DNA from: JAQWBS01 sp047975765
Lineage (GTDB): Bacteria; Pseudomonadota; Alphaproteobacteria; RF32; CAG-239
Direction of reading: 5' to 3'
DNA: 44,820 nt
NCBI GenBank assembly: GCA_047975765.1
Contig: JBKEEF010000023.1
Location: 1-44,820 of the forward strand
In this document: positions 32,325 to 40,801 of the stretch, one piece after another
How the letters are laid out: every line of letters starts with the position of its first letter
Position numbering within the stretch: the first letter of the stretch is position 1
Made by a program: the position numbers and the translations under genes
The notes under the pieces: model-generated
Seen by the model: the letters and a program-made list of their open reading frames with translations, nothing else
Database searches by the model: none
Told to the model about the DNA's origin: nothing

Positions 32325-32698
32325 TGGGACAATTTAGTAATAAAAAAAGAATTGATGCAAATCAAGCTATGGCTGTTTGTCACTCAATTCGTACTTCCCC
32401 AAGAAAGCTTAACTTAGTAGCAGAATCTGTTCGTGGTCTTAATGTAGAAAAGGCTGTTGCTGAACTTAGCTTCTCAAAGAAGAGAATTGCAAATGTTGTT
32501 TTAGGAGTTCTTAATTCAGCAGTTGCTAACGCAGAAAATAATCACAGTTTGAATATTGACAAATTGTATGTTAGTGAAGCTTATGTTGGAAAAGGTATCG
32601 TTATGAAACGTATGCATGCTAGAGGTCGTGGTAGATCTGCTAGAGTGTTGAAACCTTTCTCTAATTTAACTATCGTATTAACTGAGCGTGGGGAGTAA
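32324..32698 (+). CDS. rplV: 50S ribosomal protein L22 (uL22)
   Basis: L22 lines the exit tunnel with a long beta hairpin. The 124-residue product shows IRTSPRKLNLVAESVRG and the C-terminal hairpin MKRMHARGRGRSARVLKPFS. The ATG is formed with the rpsS stop, so translation is coupled. Confidence 0.98.
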   Translation: MGQFSNKKRIDANQAMAVCHSIRTSPRKLNLVAESVRGLNVEKAVAELSFSKKRIANVVLGVLNSAVANAENNHSLNIDKLYVSEAYVGKGIVMKRMHARGRGRSARVLKPFSNLTIVLTERGE

Positions 32699-32702
32699 TT
32701 AA

Positions 32703-33371
32703 ATGGGACAAAAAGTAAATCCTACAGGTCTTCGTTTAGGTATTAACCGTACTTGGGATTCTCGTTGGTATGCAGATGCTTCTTATTCTGACTACCTTCA
32801 TGAAGATTTGAAGATTAAAGAATTCTTGAAAGAGAAATTGGCTCAAGCTGGTGTGAGCAAGGTTGTTATTGAACGCCCTGCTAAAAAAGCTAGAGTTACA
32901 ATTCACTCTGCAAGACCAGGTGTTGTAATTGGTAAAAAAGGTCAAGATATTGAAGGTCTTAGAAAAGAAATTCAAAAAATGACTGATAGCGAAGTACAAC
33001 TTAATATCGTTGAAGTTAGAAAACCTGAAATTGATGCTCAATTGGTTGCTGATTCAGTTGCACAACAATTGGAAAGACGTGTTACTTTCCGTCGTGCGAT
33101 GAAAAGAGTTATGCAATCTGCTCTTCGCCTTGGCGCAGAAGGTATCAAAGTTAGTTGCTCTGGCCGTTTGGGTGGTGCAGAAATCGCAAGAACAGAATAT
33201 TACCGTGAAGGTCGTGTTCCTTTGCACACTCTTCGTGCAGACATTGATTATGCAACTTCAACAGCTCGTACGACTTATGGTGCAATTGGTATCAAAGCTT
33301 GGATCTACAAAGGTGAGATCATGGCACATGATCCAATGGCGCAAGATAAAAAGTTGGCAGAACAAAAGTAA
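32703..33371 (+). CDS. rpsC: 30S ribosomal protein S3 (uS3)
   Basis: S3 lines the mRNA entry site. The 222-residue product starts MGQKVNPTGLRLGINRTWDS, has a KH domain around GVVIGKKGQDIEGLRKEI, and a C-terminal domain with CSGRLGGAEIARTEYYREG. It follows rplV by 4 bp behind GTGGGGAG. Confidence 0.99.
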   Translation: MGQKVNPTGLRLGINRTWDSRWYADASYSDYLHEDLKIKEFLKEKLAQAGVSKVVIERPAKKARVTIHSARPGVVIGKKGQDIEGLRKEIQKMTDSEVQLNIVEVRKPEIDAQLVADSVAQQLERRVTFRRAMKRVMQSALRLGAEGIKVSCSGRLGGAEIARTEYYREGRVPLHTLRADIDYATSTARTTYGAIGIKAWIYKGEIMAHDPMAQDKKLAEQK

Positions 33372-33387
33372 TTGAGGTTAAAGAAAA

Positions 33388-33816
33388 ATGTTAAGTCCGA
33401 AAAGATTAAAGTTCCGCAAAATGCATAAAGGCCGTATTCACGGTGATGCTAAAGGCGGTTCAAGCTTGAGTTTTGGTCAGTTTGGCTTGAAAGCTCTTTC
33501 ACCTGAACGCGTAACAGCTCGTCAAATTGAAGCAGCTCGTCGTGCGATCAGTCGTCAAATGAAAAGAGCCGGAAAGCTTTGGATCAGAATTTTCCCTGAC
33601 GTTCCTGTTTCCGATAAACCAGCCGAAGTTCGTATGGGTAAAGGTAAAGGATCCGTAGAATATTGGGCAGCTAGAGTTAAACCTGGTCGTATTTTGTTTG
33701 AACTTGCAGATGTGAGCGAAGAAATTGCTCGTGAAGCATTTGCTCTTGGTGCAGCAAAATTGCCAGTGAAGACTAAGTTTGTTCAACGTTTGAATTCTGA
33801 TTTAGGGGAAGAATAA
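33388..33816 (+). CDS. rplP: 50S ribosomal protein L16 (uL16)
   Basis: A late-assembling protein next to the A-site tRNA. The 142-residue product starts MLSPKRLKFRKMHKGR and contains FGQFGLKALSPERVTARQIE and VRMGKGKGSVEYWAARVKPG. The stop overlaps the rpmC ATG (TAATG). Length is slightly above the usual 137-139. Confidence 0.98.
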   Translation: MLSPKRLKFRKMHKGRIHGDAKGGSSLSFGQFGLKALSPERVTARQIEAARRAISRQMKRAGKLWIRIFPDVPVSDKPAEVRMGKGKGSVEYWAARVKPGRILFELADVSEEIAREAFALGAAKLPVKTKFVQRLNSDLGEE

Positions 33817-34013
33817 TGGTAAAAACTAAAGATCTTCGCGCTATGAGTATTGAACAACTAGAAGAAAAATTGCTTGCAAATAAAAAAGAACAGTTTAATC
33901 TTCGTGTTCAACAAGCTACTGGACAACTTTCTAACACAGCTATCGTTAGAAAAATCCGTCGCGAAATTGCAAAAATTAACATGCTCATCGCTGAGCATAA
34001 AAAGAAGAATTAG
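33816..34013 (+). CDS. rpmC: 50S ribosomal protein L29 (uL29)
   Basis: A small two-helix protein at the tunnel exit beside L23. At 65 residues it shows the typical LEEKLLANKKEQFNLRVQQA and IRREIAKINMLIAEHKKK. It is translationally coupled to rplP by the TAATG junction. Confidence 0.97.
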   Translation: MVKTKDLRAMSIEQLEEKLLANKKEQFNLRVQQATGQLSNTAIVRKIRREIAKINMLIAEHKKKN

Positions 34014-34023
34014 GAGACAAAAT

Positions 34024-34260
34024 ATGCCTAGAAGAATTCTTCAAGGAGTAGTTGTTAGTGACAAAGGTGACAAAACTGTCGTGGTCAGCGTAGAGCGTCA
34101 AGTTATGCACCCTGTTTACAAAAAGTTCATCAAAAGAAGCAAAAGATATTCTGCTCATGATGAAAATAATCAGTTCAAAGTTGGTGATGTGGTGAGAATC
34201 ATTGAAACTCGTCCAATCTCTAAAACAAAAACTTGGGCTGTTCTAATTGATAACGCCTAA
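34024..34260 (+). CDS. rpsQ: 30S ribosomal protein S17 (uS17)
   Basis: A primary 16S-binding OB-fold protein. The 78-residue product begins MPRRILQGVVVSDKGDKT with VERQVMHPVYKKFIKRSKR in the middle. ATG 34024 is set by TAGGAGAC upstream and the family N terminus; a longer frame from 33874 only shadows rpmC. Confidence 0.98.
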   Translation: MPRRILQGVVVSDKGDKTVVVSVERQVMHPVYKKFIKRSKRYSAHDENNQFKVGDVVRIIETRPISKTKTWAVLIDNA

Positions 34261-34281
34261 TAATATAGAAGGAATTAAAAA

Positions 34282-34650
34282 ATGATACAAATGCAAACCA
34301 ACCTAGAAGTTGCGGATAATTCCGGAGCTCGTCAGGTGCAGTGCATAAAGGTTCTCGGTGGTTCTAAGAGAATGCATGCAGGCGTTGGTGACGTTATTGT
34401 GGTTTCTATTAAAGAAGCGTTGCCTAAAGGCCGTGTTAAAAAAGGTGATGTTCACAAAGCTGTAATCGTAAGAACAGCAAGTGACGTTCGTCGTAAAGAT
34501 GGTTCAATCATCCGTTTTGACACAAACGCTGCAGTTCTTATCAACAAAGATGGAGAACCTATCGGAACTCGTATTTTTGGACCTGTTACAAGAGAATTGC
34601 GTGCGAAAAAATTTATGAAAATTATTTCATTAGCACCGGAGGTTTTGTAA
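34282..34650 (+). CDS. rplN: 50S ribosomal protein L14 (uL14)
   Basis: A bridge protein on the 50S interface that contacts 16S rRNA. The 122-residue product begins MIQMQTNLEVADNSGARQVQ and ends in the IFGPVTRELRAKKFMKIISL block. AGAAGGAA precedes the ATG. Confidence 0.99.
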   Translation: MIQMQTNLEVADNSGARQVQCIKVLGGSKRMHAGVGDVIVVSIKEALPKGRVKKGDVHKAVIVRTASDVRRKDGSIIRFDTNAAVLINKDGEPIGTRIFGPVTRELRAKKFMKIISLAPEVL

Positions 34651-34651
34651 T

Positions 34652-34972
34652 ATGCCTATTAAATTGAAAATTAAAAAAGGTGACCAAGTTATCGTTATAT
34701 CTGGTGAAGATAAAGGGAAAACTGGTGAAGTATTGAGAGCAATGCCAAAAGATGGTAAAGTTTTAGTTCAAGGTATTAATTTGGTTAAAAGACACCAAAA
34801 ACCTACTCAAACTACCCCTGGCGGTATCGTAACTAAAGAAGCTCCAATCAACGTTTCTAACGTCTCTTTGATTGATCCAAAATCTGGAAAAGCAACTAAA
34901 GTAGGCTACAAAGATGTTGACGGCAAAAAAGTTCGTTTTGCTCGTAAATCTGGTGAAGTAATCGAGAAATAG
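34652..34972 (+). CDS. rplX: 50S ribosomal protein L24 (uL24)
   Basis: A KOW-domain assembly initiator of the 50S subunit. The 106-residue product shows IKKGDQVIVISGEDKGKTGEV near the N terminus and the VRFARKSGEVIEK tail. It begins one base after rplN, with GGAGG inside the rplN end. Confidence 0.98.
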   Translation: MPIKLKIKKGDQVIVISGEDKGKTGEVLRAMPKDGKVLVQGINLVKRHQKPTQTTPGGIVTKEAPINVSNVSLIDPKSGKATKVGYKDVDGKKVRFARKSGEVIEK

Positions 34973-34983
34973 GAGGAAAATTT

Positions 34984-35523
34984 ATGACAAACTATAAAAA
35001 ACTATACAATGAAGTCGTAAAAAAATCTCTTGTGGAGAAATTCGGTTACAATAATCCACATGAGATCCCAAAATTGACTAAAATTGTTTTGAATATGGGT
35101 GTTGGTGAAGCTGTTGTTGATAAGAAAAAACTCAATGTCGCAGCAGAAGAATTGACACTTATTGCAGGTCAAAAGCCAATTATTACTAAAGCACGTAAAT
35201 CAATTGCTACCTTCAAACTTAGAGAAGAAATGCCAATTGGTTGCAAAGTAACTCTTCGTTCTGAAAGAATGTATGAATTCTTGGAAAGATTGGTTAACAT
35301 TGCATTGCCACGTATTAGAGACTTCCGCGGTATCCAAGGAAAGAACTTTGATGGAAAAGGCAATTTTGCTTTCGGTATTAAAGAGCAAATCATTTTCCCT
35401 GAAATCAACTACGATAAAGTTGAAAACATCAGAGGAATGGACATTGTTATCTGCACAACAGCTAAGAGTGACGAAGAAGCAAGAGAACTTCTCCTTGCGT
35501 TCAACGTTCCTTGCAAGAAATAA
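34984..35523 (+). CDS. rplE: 50S ribosomal protein L5 (uL5)
   Basis: L5 binds 5S rRNA and contacts P-site tRNA in the central protuberance. The 179-residue product has PKLTKIVLNMGVGEA, RDFRGIQGKNFDGKGNFAFG and the C-terminal TTAKSDEEARELL segment. TAGGAGG lies before the ATG. Confidence 0.99.
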   Translation: MTNYKKLYNEVVKKSLVEKFGYNNPHEIPKLTKIVLNMGVGEAVVDKKKLNVAAEELTLIAGQKPIITKARKSIATFKLREEMPIGCKVTLRSERMYEFLERLVNIALPRIRDFRGIQGKNFDGKGNFAFGIKEQIIFPEINYDKVENIRGMDIVICTTAKSDEEARELLLAFNVPCKK

Positions 35524-35537
35524 TTGGAGAAAAAGAT

Positions 35538-35843
35538 ATGTCAAAGAAAAGTGCAGTATATAGAAACTTAAAGAGAGCGGCTCAAGCTGAAAAATTTGCA
35601 GCACGCCGTGCAGCTCTTAAAGAAACTGTAATGGATAAAACTCTTTCTCCTGAAGAAAGATTTCAAGCAACGTTGAAATTGGCAGAAATGCCTCGCAACT
35701 CTGCAAAAATCAGATTTAGAAATCGTTGTAAATTGACTGGTCGTCCTCGTGGCTACTATTCTAAATTCGGTTTAGCACGTATCAAACTTAGAGATTTGGC
35801 TGGTTTCGGTGAAATCCCTGGTTTAGTAAAATCAAGCTGGTAA
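35538..35843 (+). CDS. rpsN: 30S ribosomal protein S14 (uS14), zinc-free form
   Basis: A 30S head protein. The 101-residue long form lacks the CxxC pairs of the zinc-binding paralog. It shows NRCKLTGRPRGYYSKFGLAR near the C terminus. ATG 35538 behind TTGGAGAAA is the start; an in-frame ATG at 35511 lies within rplE. Confidence 0.98.
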   Translation: MSKKSAVYRNLKRAAQAEKFAARRAALKETVMDKTLSPEERFQATLKLAEMPRNSAKIRFRNRCKLTGRPRGYYSKFGLARIKLRDLAGFGEIPGLVKSSW

Positions 35844-35855
35844 GGAGATTAAAAT

Positions 35856-36254
35856 ATGTCTATTTCTGATCCATTGGGCGATATGCTCACTCGCATTAGA
35901 AACGCACAAAGAGCGAGGAAGACTGAAGTGGTATCACCAGCTTCTCGTTTGCGTGAAAGTGTTTTGGAAGTTTTGAAAAAAGAAGGCTACATTGTTAGTT
36001 TCGAAAGATACAATGTTAAAGCTGGAATTGATGAACTCCGCATTCAATTGAAGTATCATGAAGGTACTTCTGTAATTACAGAAATTCAACGCATTTCTAA
36101 ACCTGGAAGAAGAGTTTATGCAAGTGTAAACGATCTTCCACGCGTTTACAACGGTTTGGGAATTTCTATCATCTCTACATCTGCGGGTGTAATGAGCGAT
36201 CATGATGCTAGAAAATCTAACGTTGGCGGTGAAGTTCTTTGTCAAGTATTTTAG
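35856..36254 (+). CDS. rpsH: 30S ribosomal protein S8 (uS8)
   Basis: S8 binds helix 21 of 16S rRNA and, in E. coli, also represses the spc operon at rplE. The 132-residue product begins MSISDPLGDMLTRIRNAQ and ends with GISIISTSAGVMSDHDAR then GGEVLCQVF. AAGGAG precedes the ATG. Confidence 0.98.
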   Translation: MSISDPLGDMLTRIRNAQRARKTEVVSPASRLRESVLEVLKKEGYIVSFERYNVKAGIDELRIQLKYHEGTSVITEIQRISKPGRRVYASVNDLPRVYNGLGISIISTSAGVMSDHDARKSNVGGEVLCQVF

Positions 36255-36266
36255 GGGGAAAGTGAT

Positions 36267-36803
36267 ATGTCTAGAATTGGTAAATATCCTGTTATCGTTC
36301 CTCAAGGTGTTAATGTTGAAATCAAAGGCAATTTGGTTACTGCTAAAGGTAAACTTGGCGAACTTAACTATGACTTTGATAACAGCCTTATCGATGTTAA
36401 ATTGGAAGACGGTAAAGTAGTTGTGACTCCTTTGGCTGAAAGCAAAAGATCTAGAACTCTATGGGGTACTGTTAAAGCCAGAATTAATAACCTTGTTATT
36501 GGTGTTAATGAAGGTTTCAAAAAAGATCTAGAGCTTCTTGGTGTTGGTTACAAATCACGTATGCAAGGAAGTGAATTGATTCTTTCACTTGGCTTCTCTC
36601 ATGATGTGATTTTCGCTGCACCTGAAGGCATTACCATCACTTGCACAACACCTACACAAATTTCTGTGTTTGGTGCTGATAAAGATTTAGTAGGTCAAAC
36701 TGCGGCTGAAATTCGCGAATATAGAAAACCAGAACCTTATAAAGGTAAAGGTGTTCGTTATGTTGGTGAATACGTACGTCGTAAAGAAGGTAAGAAGAAA
36801 TAA
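36267..36803 (+). CDS. rplF: 50S ribosomal protein L6 (uL6)
   Basis: L6 lies near the sarcin-ricin loop and the factor-binding site. The 178-residue product has MSRIGKYPVIVPQGV, the two-repeat fold, and the C-terminal YRKPEPYKGKGVRYVGEYVR signature. TAGGGGGAAAG precedes the ATG. Confidence 0.98.
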   Translation: MSRIGKYPVIVPQGVNVEIKGNLVTAKGKLGELNYDFDNSLIDVKLEDGKVVVTPLAESKRSRTLWGTVKARINNLVIGVNEGFKKDLELLGVGYKSRMQGSELILSLGFSHDVIFAAPEGITITCTTPTQISVFGADKDLVGQTAAEIREYRKPEPYKGKGVRYVGEYVRRKEGKKK

Positions 36804-36813
36804 GGAAAAATAA

Positions 36814-37176
36814 ATGAGTACGCCAAGAGAATTGTTTAACAAGAGAAAAGCGCGTGTCAGATATGACTTGAAAAAAGTTGCTAACGGCAAAAGCAGACTT
36901 TCTGTTTTCCGTAGCGGAAAGCATATCTATGCGCAAATTATTGACGATGCTAATAGTTCCACTATCGTTTCTGCGTCTACTTTGGATAAAGAAGTTAGAG
37001 AGAACGTGAAGAAATCATCTACAATTGAAGCAGCTAGCTTCATTGGTAAGCTTGTAGCTGAAAAAGCATTGAAGTCTGGTTTAAGTGAAGTTGTCTTCGA
37101 CAGAGGTGGCTACATTTATCATGGTCGTGTAAAAGCTTTGGCTGAGGCTGCAAGAGCAGCTGGCTTGAAATTTTAG
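36814..37176 (+). CDS. rplR: 50S ribosomal protein L18 (uL18)
   Basis: A 5S rRNA-binding protein of the central protuberance. The 120-residue product has RVRYDLKKVANGKSRLSVFR, SGKHIYAQIIDD, and the C-terminal FDRGGYIYHGRVKALAEAAR. Ten bases separate it from rplF, with AAGGAAAAA before the ATG. Confidence 0.98.
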   Translation: MSTPRELFNKRKARVRYDLKKVANGKSRLSVFRSGKHIYAQIIDDANSSTIVSASTLDKEVRENVKKSSTIEAASFIGKLVAEKALKSGLSEVVFDRGGYIYHGRVKALAEAARAAGLKF

Positions 37177-37188
37177 GAGATTAATGAA

Positions 37189-37752
37189 ATGGCACAAGCT
37201 ATAGATCGTCGTAAAGCAGAAAAGAAAGCGGACGACTTAATTGAAAAATTAGTTCACGTTAACAGAGTTGCAAAAACCGTAAAAGGTGGTCGCACAATGT
37301 CTTTCGCTGCTGTTGTCGTTGTTGGTGATAAGAAAGGCCGCGTAGGCTATGGTTCAGGAAAGGCAACTGAAGTTCCTGATGCTATCACTAAAGCAACAAA
37401 CGAAGCTAAAAGAAATATGATTAGAGTTCCTCTTCGTGAGGGTAGAACTCTTCACCACGATATCTTCGGTCGTTATGGTGCAGGTAAGGTAATCCTTAGA
37501 ACTGCTCCTGCCGGTACCGGTGTTATTGCAGGTGGTGCGATGCGTGCAGTATTTGAAGCTTTGGGAATTCAAGACGTGGTTACTAAATCCGTTGGATCAA
37601 ACAACCCATACAACATGATTAAAGCTACTTTTGAAGCGTTGAAAGGTAATAATTCTCCTAGAATGATTGCTGCAAAACGTGGAAAGAAAGTTGGTGATAT
37701 TGTTAGTCGTCGTGAAAACTCAAACGGTAAAGTTGTAGTAGAGGAGGTTTAA
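37189..37752 (+). CDS. rpsE: 30S ribosomal protein S5 (uS5)
   Basis: S5 takes part in decoding accuracy and mRNA unwinding. The 187-residue product has VNRVAKTVKGGRTMSFAAVV, GYGSGKATEVPDAITKA, and TGVIAGGAMRAVFEALGI. TAGGAGATT precedes the ATG. The C terminus ends in valine- and glutamate-rich residues beside AGGAGG, which serves rpmD. Confidence 0.99.
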   Translation: MAQAIDRRKAEKKADDLIEKLVHVNRVAKTVKGGRTMSFAAVVVVGDKKGRVGYGSGKATEVPDAITKATNEAKRNMIRVPLREGRTLHHDIFGRYGAGKVILRTAPAGTGVIAGGAMRAVFEALGIQDVVTKSVGSNNPYNMIKATFEALKGNNSPRMIAAKRGKKVGDIVSRRENSNGKVVVEEV

Positions 37753-37755
37753 TCC

Positions 37756-37941
37756 ATGGCTGCGAAAAAAACTATTAAAGTAGTTCAAACTGGAAGCCCA
37801 ATTGGTCGTCCAAAAGAGCAAAGAGCAGTTCTTATCGGTCTTGGTCTTAATAAGGTTGGTAAGGTATCTGTTCTTGAGGATACTCCTTCTATCAGAGGTA
37901 TGGTTGCGAAAGTTCCTCACCTCGTTCGTATCGAAGAATAA
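37756..37941 (+). CDS. rpmD: 50S ribosomal protein L30 (uL30)
   Basis: A small 61-residue protein with the family pattern VVQTGSPIGRPKEQRAVL, then GLGLNKVGK and IRGMVAKVPHLVRI. It begins 3 bp after rpsE. A 12-bp hairpin and a 78-bp gap separate it from rplO. Confidence 0.97.
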   Translation: MAAKKTIKVVQTGSPIGRPKEQRAVLIGLGLNKVGKVSVLEDTPSIRGMVAKVPHLVRIEE

Positions 37942-37953
37942 TTTGGGGGATTT

Positions 37954-37982
37954 GCTAAAGTTGTGTTATTCACGACTTTAGC
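37954..37982 (+). promoter_or_regulatory. Hairpin in the rpmD-rplO gap
   Basis: GCTAAAGT (37954-37961) pairs with ACTTTAGC (37975-37982), and inner GTG (37963-37965) with CAC (37971-37973), across a TTATT loop. The gap is unusual within the otherwise tightly packed spc operon. It may be an mRNA processing or pausing site; no T tract follows. Confidence 0.4.
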
Positions 37983-38019
37983 TAGCCCATTGATTAAATG
38001 TTAGTATTAGGTGAATAAA

Positions 38020-38472
38020 ATGAAACTTAATGAATTAAAAGACAACCAAGGAGCTACAAAGAATCCTCTTCGCGTCGGTCGTGGTATCGGTAGCGGAAAA
38101 GGTAAAACTGGTGGTCGTGGTTATAAAGGTCAAAAATCACGTTCAGGTGTGGCTATTAACGGTTTTGAAGGCGGTCAAATGCCTATTTACCGTAGACTTC
38201 CAAAGCGTGGATTTAAAAATTACTTCGCTAAAGAATTTGCAGTTGTAAACCTTGATTCTCTTCAAAAAGCTGTTGATGCAGGCAAATTGACTGCTTCTGC
38301 AATTGATATTGAAGCTCTTTTGAAATCAGGAATTATCAACAAAGAATATGATGGTGTAAGACTTCTCGCAAGAGGCGCAATTACAACCAGCATTACAATT
38401 TCTGTAAATTCTGCTTCAAAAGCAGCTGTTGCTGCTGTTGAAAAAGCGGGTGGTAAGGTTAACCTTATCTAA
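38020..38472 (+). CDS. rplO: 50S ribosomal protein L15 (uL15)
   Basis: A late-assembly 50S protein with a long extended N-terminal part. The 150-residue product begins MKLNELKDNQGA and shows RVGRGIGSGKGKTGGRGYKG, GFEGGQMPIYRRLPKRGFKN, and a C-terminal domain. ATG 38020 lies 6 bp from AGGTG; an in-frame GTG at 38011 is part of that site. Confidence 0.98.
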   Translation: MKLNELKDNQGATKNPLRVGRGIGSGKGKTGGRGYKGQKSRSGVAINGFEGGQMPIYRRLPKRGFKNYFAKEFAVVNLDSLQKAVDAGKLTASAIDIEALLKSGIINKEYDGVRLLARGAITTSITISVNSASKAAVAAVEKAGGKVNLI

Positions 38473-38491
38473 GCTTAGTTTGGTATTTTTG

Positions 38492-38536
38492 TAGGGTGGT
38501 TGTAATACAGTGAATGAACTGTGTGCATCTGCCCTA
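38492..38536 (+). promoter_or_regulatory. Nested hairpin in the rplO-secY gap
   Basis: An outer stem, TAGGG (38492-38496) with CCCTA (38532-38536), encloses an inner stem, ACAGT (38507-38511) with ACTGT (38518-38522). The 109-bp gap precedes secY. This may be a regulatory or processing structure; nothing identifies it further. Confidence 0.4.
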
Positions 38537-38581
38537 TAAATTTTTGAATAGAATATTTAATATTTTAGGGATTTAATAATT

Positions 38582-39931
38582 ATGGCATCAATGGCAGAAA
38601 AAATGGCATCAAATATGGATATGTCTGCATTTAGTAAAGCTGACGAGCTGAAGAAAAGACTTTTATTTACAGTTTTAGCTCTCATTGTTTTCCGCTTAGG
38701 AACATTCATTCCACTTCCAGGAATTGATCCGAATGTTTTACATGAAGTTTTCTCAAAAAACTCAAGCGGAATTTTGGGAATGTTTAATATGTTTGCCGGT
38801 GGTGCGCTTGCTCGTATGACAATTTTCGCACTGAATATTATGCCATATATTTCGGCATCAATTATCATTCAGTTGGCACAATCAATTGTTCCTACACTTG
38901 CTGCAATGAAAAAAGAAGGCGAAGCAGGTCAAAGAAAGATAACAAAATATACTCGCTATTTGACAGTGTTAATTACAATTGTTCAAGGATATGGTATTGC
39001 AGTTGGTCTTCAAGGAATGGTTGGAACAAGTGGAGCTTCTGCGGTTGTTAACCCAGGATTTGTCTTCATTTTCACAACAATTGTTTCTCTTGTTGGTGGA
39101 ACAATGTTTATTGTTTGGTTAGGTGAGCAAATTACAGCACGTGGTGTTGGTAATGGCTCTTCTCTTATCATTACAGTAGGTATCATTGCAAATATTCCAT
39201 CTGCCTTGGCAAAAACTTTTGAACTTGGTCGTGTTGGTTCAATGTCTATGGGAATGATTTTTGGTTTGTTGATTATGGCTATGGCTTTAATTTACATCAT
39301 TATTTTTGTTGAAAGAGCACAAAGAAGAATTCCAATTCAATATCCAAAAAGACAAGTTGGTGGTAGAATGGCTTCAAGTGAAAGCTCTCATCTTCCACTC
39401 AAAATTAATCCAACAGGTGTTATTCCTCCAATTTTTGCAAGCTCACTTTTGTTGCTTCCTGTGACAATTGTAAACCTTTCAGAAAAAGGTGACGGTTGGT
39501 TGGCAAGTTTGGGTCAAATGTTAAGGCATGGCGAACCTCTTTATTTAGGTATGTATGCTTTCTTGATTATTTTCTTCTCATTCTTCTATACTTCAGTGGT
39601 TTTCAACCCAGAAGATACAGCAGATAATTTGAAGAAACACGGTGGCTTTATTGCTGGTATTAGACCTGGTAAGAACACAGCTGAATATTTGGATTACGTA
39701 ATTACAAGACTTACTGTTTTGGGTGCAACATATTTGACTTTGCTCTGTATTATGCCTGAAATTTTGATTAGTAAACTTTCTGTTCCTTTCATTTTAGGTG
39801 GAACAACACTTCTCATCGTGGTTCAAGTGTCTATGGACTTTGTTACACAAGTTCAGTCTCATTTGTTGGCACATCAGTATGAAAGCTTAATCAAAAAAGC
39901 AGCACTTGCTGGTAAAAAGAAAAAGAAATAG
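38582..39931 (+). CDS. secY: Preprotein translocase subunit SecY
   Basis: SecY is the channel of the Sec translocon. The 449-residue product has ten membrane segments. It carries the TM1/plug region (GTFIPLPGIDP), the conserved cytoplasmic loops QRRIPIQYPKRQVGG and the C5 region FNPEDTADNLKKHGGFIAGI then RPGKNTAEYL. It starts MASMAEKMASNMDMSAF at ATG 38582; a later start is possible because of several in-frame ATGs, but TTTAGGGATTTAAT upstream supports this one. Confidence 0.98.
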   Translation: MASMAEKMASNMDMSAFSKADELKKRLLFTVLALIVFRLGTFIPLPGIDPNVLHEVFSKNSSGILGMFNMFAGGALARMTIFALNIMPYISASIIIQLAQSIVPTLAAMKKEGEAGQRKITKYTRYLTVLITIVQGYGIAVGLQGMVGTSGASAVVNPGFVFIFTTIVSLVGGTMFIVWLGEQITARGVGNGSSLIITVGIIANIPSALAKTFELGRVGSMSMGMIFGLLIMAMALIYIIIFVERAQRRIPIQYPKRQVGGRMASSESSHLPLKINPTGVIPPIFASSLLLLPVTIVNLSEKGDGWLASLGQMLRHGEPLYLGMYAFLIIFFSFFYTSVVFNPEDTADNLKKHGGFIAGIRPGKNTAEYLDYVITRLTVLGATYLTLLCIMPEILISKLSVPFILGGTTLLIVVQVSMDFVTQVQSHLLAHQYESLIKKAALAGKKKKK

Positions 39932-39941
39932 GAATAAAGCT

Positions 39942-40607
39942 TTGGGAAACAGAAAATTACATCTTGTTTTTACTGGAGCTCCGGGATGCGGTAAGGGTAC
40001 TCAAGCAAGAATCTTGAAAGAGTACCTTAACGTTCCTCATCTCTCAACAGGAGAGATGCTTCGAGCTGAAGCTGCGAAAGCAACACCACTTGGTTTAGAA
40101 TTGAAAAAAATGCTAGACGATGGAAATTTCGCAACCGATGAAATGATTATCGAAATGGTTTCAAACCGTATTGATGAACCTGATTGTAAAGATGGTTTCA
40201 TTCTTGATGGTTTTCCAAGAACGTTGCCTCAGGCTGAAGCTATGCAAGCAATGTTTTCAGGAAAAGGAATCGGTCTTGATTATGTGATTGAGATTCAAGT
40301 TCCTGATGAAATCATTATGGAAAGAATTTTGGGCAGATATGCCTGCATGAAATGTGGTCAAGGATACCATGAAAAATTTCAAAAACCTGCAATTTATGGT
40401 GTTTGTGATAAATGTGGCGGGACCGAGTTTTATAGACGAATCGACGACAACAGAACAACAGTTCAAAATCGCCTGATTAACTATCGAGCTTTGACCTATC
40501 CGACCATTCCTTTTTTTGAAAAGCAAGGACTCCTTAGAACAGTTGATGGAACTGGCTCTATTGACGCTGTAGCTAAGAAAGTTAAGGATGTTCTTGGCTT
40601 GATATAA
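39942..40607 (+). CDS. adk: Adenylate kinase with cysteine-type LID
   Basis: It catalyses AMP + ATP to 2 ADP. The 221-residue long form has P-loop GAPGCGKGT (residues 12-20), FILDGFPRT, and a LID with four cysteines, C135, C138, C155 and C158 (CMKC...CDKC), which should bind zinc or iron as in Gram-positive and some alphaproteobacterial enzymes. The start is TTG 39942 with TAGGA 8 bp upstream, 10 bp after secY; no ATG or GTG fits. Linkage to secY is conserved. Confidence 0.95.
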   Translation: MGNRKLHLVFTGAPGCGKGTQARILKEYLNVPHLSTGEMLRAEAAKATPLGLELKKMLDDGNFATDEMIIEMVSNRIDEPDCKDGFILDGFPRTLPQAEAMQAMFSGKGIGLDYVIEIQVPDEIIMERILGRYACMKCGQGYHEKFQKPAIYGVCDKCGGTEFYRRIDDNRTTVQNRLINYRALTYPTIPFFEKQGLLRTVDGTGSIDAVAKKVKDVLGLI

Positions 40608-40702
40608 TAAGCGCTTGTAACGTTTGTTGAATTGAGATTCTAAGAAAAGTAAAAAAAAATTTAAAAAAATGAAAAAAAATCGTTTTTTTAGTAAATGGGT
40701 AG

Positions 40703-40730
40703 TTGACACTAACAAATATTAGCCTATAAT
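40703..40730 (+). promoter_or_regulatory. Consensus promoter of the alpha operon (rpsM-rpsK-rpoA)
   Basis: Perfect TTGACA (40703-40708) and perfect TATAAT (40725-40730) are spaced by 16 bp. The region just upstream (about 40647-40690) consists of phased A tracts that would act as an UP element. The leader to rpsM is about 65 nt. This is the best promoter in the window. Confidence 0.9.
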
Positions 40731-40801
40731 CCGGCTTAATTTTGAAAAGTGGTGATCAACTTTTTGAAAATGGTAAAATATTAGAAAATGGAGATTTGGT
40801 T

